Positions 62,702 to 64,000 of a DNA stretch of 64,000 bases are shown here, piece after piece. Position numbers and translations under genes: made by a program. Each line of letters starts with the position of its first letter. The stretch's first letter is position 1. The notes beneath the pieces are model-generated. The model was not told where the DNA came from, did no database searches, and worked only from the letters and a program-made list of their open reading frames with translations. The stretch covers positions 806,001 to 870,000 of the forward strand of contig NZ_CP102382.1 of NCBI RefSeq assembly GCF_024628805.1. The letters run 5' to 3'. The DNA comes from Paenimyroides aestuarii. Its GTDB lineage: Bacteria > Bacteroidota > Bacteroidia > Flavobacteriales > Flavobacteriaceae.

Positions 62702-63729
62702 TCGTATAAATTCGTGCTAATTTTTGCAACAACTTCTTCAGGCATTATACTTTGCATAACATCTTCATAACCCGCTACTATTTTATTTCCGTAAACCGAT
62801 GTAGGCAAAAACGGATATTTTTCTAAATCGGGAATCAAACTGTTTGCTAACGGCTGGTTAAACGGTACAAAACCTGCAAAGGGATGCGTGTTTCCCCACA
62901 ACGTAACCACTTTTACGCCGTACATTGCTGCAATATGTGCGTTGCCCGAATCCATTGAAAGCATTACATCTAAATGCGGAATAAACTGTAATTCTTGTTT
63001 AAAAGTGAGTTTATTGGCAACTAATATAACATTTTCAAGGTTTTGTTGCAGGTTTTTTAACGCATTTAATTCATTTTTTCCACCGAACAAGAATATTTTG
63101 TGATTTATATTTTCTGCAAGATCTAAAATAACCTTTTGCATTAATTCGGTTGGATACACTTTTGTTTGATATTGAGCAAAAGGCGCAATTCCAATCCATT
63201 TATTGTTTGATTTTTCGGTAGTTATTGCCAAAATTTCATCAGACAAAACCGTTTTTTTCGGGAAAGAAATTTTTGATAAATCCACCTTAAAACCTAATTG
63301 CTCCAACGTATCAACATGACGTTCAACCATTGGTTTTACAGGTTTTAATACTTTTTTTTCTAATCGGGTTAATTCCTTTTTTTCTTTTCTGCCTTTATCA
63401 GTAAAAGCTGTTTTTGTTCCGGTTGATTTAAAAAAAGTGCGGAGTATTTTTGAGCGCAATACATTATGAAAATCAGCAACCATATCAATTTTTAGTTTTT
63501 TCAGCTCTTTAAATAATCGGTAAATGCCAAAAAATCCTTTGTGGCGGTTTTCCAAATCAACTCCAAAAAAAGCAACCCGATCGATATCATCAAAAAAAGG
63601 CTTAAAAAAAGGTCGAGAAACCACGGTGACTTTTACATCTTTGTGCTGTTGAACCAACGCCCGAATTACAGGAACTGTCATGGCAACATCGCCCATTGCC
63701 GATAATCGTATGACTAAAATATGCTTCAT
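62698..63729 (-). CDS. Glycosyltransferase family 9 (heptosyltransferase-like)
   Basis: A 343-residue GT-B enzyme of family 9: LVIRLSAMGDVAMTVPVIRAL at the start, IGIAPFAQYQTKVYP, IFLFGGKNEL, and the donor-site MDSGNAHIAAMYGVKVVTLWGNTHPFAGF. It should add a sugar, often heptose, to lipopolysaccharide core or a related glycan. Its start follows 1 bp after the stop of the truncated membrane protein gene. Confidence 0.9.
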   Translation of the reverse strand: MKHILVIRLSAMGDVAMTVPVIRALVQQHKDVKVTVVSRPFFKPFFDDIDRVAFFGVDLENRHKGFFGIYRLFKELKKLKIDMVADFHNVLRSKILRTFFKSTGTKTAFTDKGRKEKKELTRLEKKVLKPVKPMVERHVDTLEQLGFKVDLSKISFPKKTVLSDEILAITTEKSNNKWIGIAPFAQYQTKVYPTELMQKVILDLAENINHKIFLFGGKNELNALKNLQQNLENVILVANKLTFKQELQFIPHLDVMLSMDSGNAHIAAMYGVKVVTLWGNTHPFAGFVPFNQPLANSLIPDLEKYPFLPTSVYGNKIVAGYEDVMQSIMPEEVVAKISTNLYE

Positions 63730-63730
63730 T

Positions 63731-64000
63731 CTAATTGAAAATCTGCAAAATATTGTACGAAAATTCTAACATAGGTTTATAAGCCAATGAAAAAGCCAAC
63801 AACGGAATAATCATAAAAACAACACCTATATAAAACCATATTTTAGATTGGTTTTGCTGCAATAGTTTGGCAAAAAGATAAATTAAAAGGTAATAAACAC
63901 TTAAAATGCCCAACGGAATAAAAAGCAATTGCGCGTATGCATCGAAAAACTGCCAAATGAATACGCCAATTAAAAGTATCAAAACGGTAAAAATAAATAC
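63731..64000 (-). CDS. Membrane protein, N-terminus beyond the window edge
   Basis: The frame is open from 63731 (stop) to the window edge at 64000, so the gene continues further right. At least 89 residues are visible, with three or four hydrophobic segments (LIGVFIWQFFDAYAQLLF, LSVYYLLIYLF, KIWFYIGVVFMIIPLLA). I do not recognise a family. Its stop is 1 bp before the glycosyltransferase start, so it belongs to the same operon. Whether a TTG at 63982 or an upstream start is used cannot be told. Confidence 0.55.
   Translation of the reverse strand, partial: VFIFTVLILLIGVFIWQFFDAYAQLLFIPLGILSVYYLLIYLFAKLLQQNQSKIWFYIGVVFMIIPLLAFSLAYKPMLEFSYNILQIFN

Overview
The window is chromosomal DNA of a member of the Bacteroidota, most likely family Flavobacteriaceae. 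It is AT-rich, and starts lack Shine-Dalgarno sequences and sit behind A-rich stretches. Promoter-like sites fit the flavobacterial pattern TTG-N17-23-TAnnTTTG. Lineage-typical gene families are present: a PorP/SprF plus OmpA type IX secretion pair, a type B gliding C-terminal sorting domain, SIMPL, DUF2480, DUF3078, the CCC-motif membrane protein, TrhO and a GNAT-nitrilase fusion. The genus cannot be fixed from the sequence. No tRNA, rRNA or CRISPR array was recognised.

Layout. 1-1106: the end of an IS1182-type insertion sequence, abutting a SIMPL gene. 1124-8302: fructose-1,6-bisphosphatase, aspartate kinase, two hypothetical proteins, GNAT-nitrilase and an NAD-binding enzyme. 8402-18413: a patatin-type outer-membrane phospholipase, then an aromatic amino acid catabolism region (homogentisate dioxygenase, 4-hydroxyphenylpyruvate dioxygenase, tryptophan 2,3-dioxygenase) interleaved with envelope genes, a candidate small RNA and a candidate leader peptide, ending in pgi. 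18747-23351: a biotin-dependent acyl-CoA carboxylase operon interrupted by a DUF1016/PDDEXK nuclease gene. 23599-31020: FKBP isomerase, VF530, a glycosyltransferase/metallophosphoesterase pair, uvrC, an aspartoacylase-like gene and 5-FTHF cyclo-ligase. 31021-37941: small exported and membrane proteins, aquaporin, trhO and two paralogous L,D-transpeptidase lipoproteins. 38077-47530: recA, a TPP riboswitch with pnuT and an acyl-CoA-dehydrogenase-like gene, a Cys-rich exported pair whose first gene has an in-frame stop in its signal peptide, a third L,D-transpeptidase, an acyltransferase, trpS, dprA, an HU/SPOR protein and a thioesterase. 47578-51214: a DoxD/DoxA-DsrE-DoxX cluster and a Ser/Arg-rich secreted protein. 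51329-58022: the type IX secretion genes around hflX. 58082-64000: DUF3078, DUF2480, a DUF59 protein, SufE and SufS, then an M20 hydrolase, a GT9 glycosyltransferase and a truncated membrane protein.

How the genes work together. HPPD and homogentisate dioxygenase are consecutive steps of tyrosine breakdown, and tryptophan dioxygenase starts the kynurenine route just downstream. The biotin carrier, biotin carboxylase and carboxyltransferase make one acyl-CoA carboxylase. SufS, SufE and the DUF59 protein serve Fe-S cluster assembly, but sufBCD are not adjacent. Thiamine uptake by PnuT is placed under TPP control, and a perfect 10-nt complement between the aptamer core and the platform suggests the switching helix.

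Most unusual points: (1) three intergenic sigma-54-type promoter matches (TGGCAC-N5-TTG), two before exported-protein genes and one before an 8-codon remnant; (2) the nuclease gene inside the carboxylase operon; (3) a self-contained candidate small RNA at 13698-13810; (4) a 14+14 bp perfect inverted repeat between dprA and the HU/SPOR gene; (5) the Cys-rich lipoprotein with an in-frame TGA. No clear large undescribed system stands out. The best small candidates are the Cys-rich exported pair at 41007-42118 and the DoxDA-DsrE-DoxX cluster.
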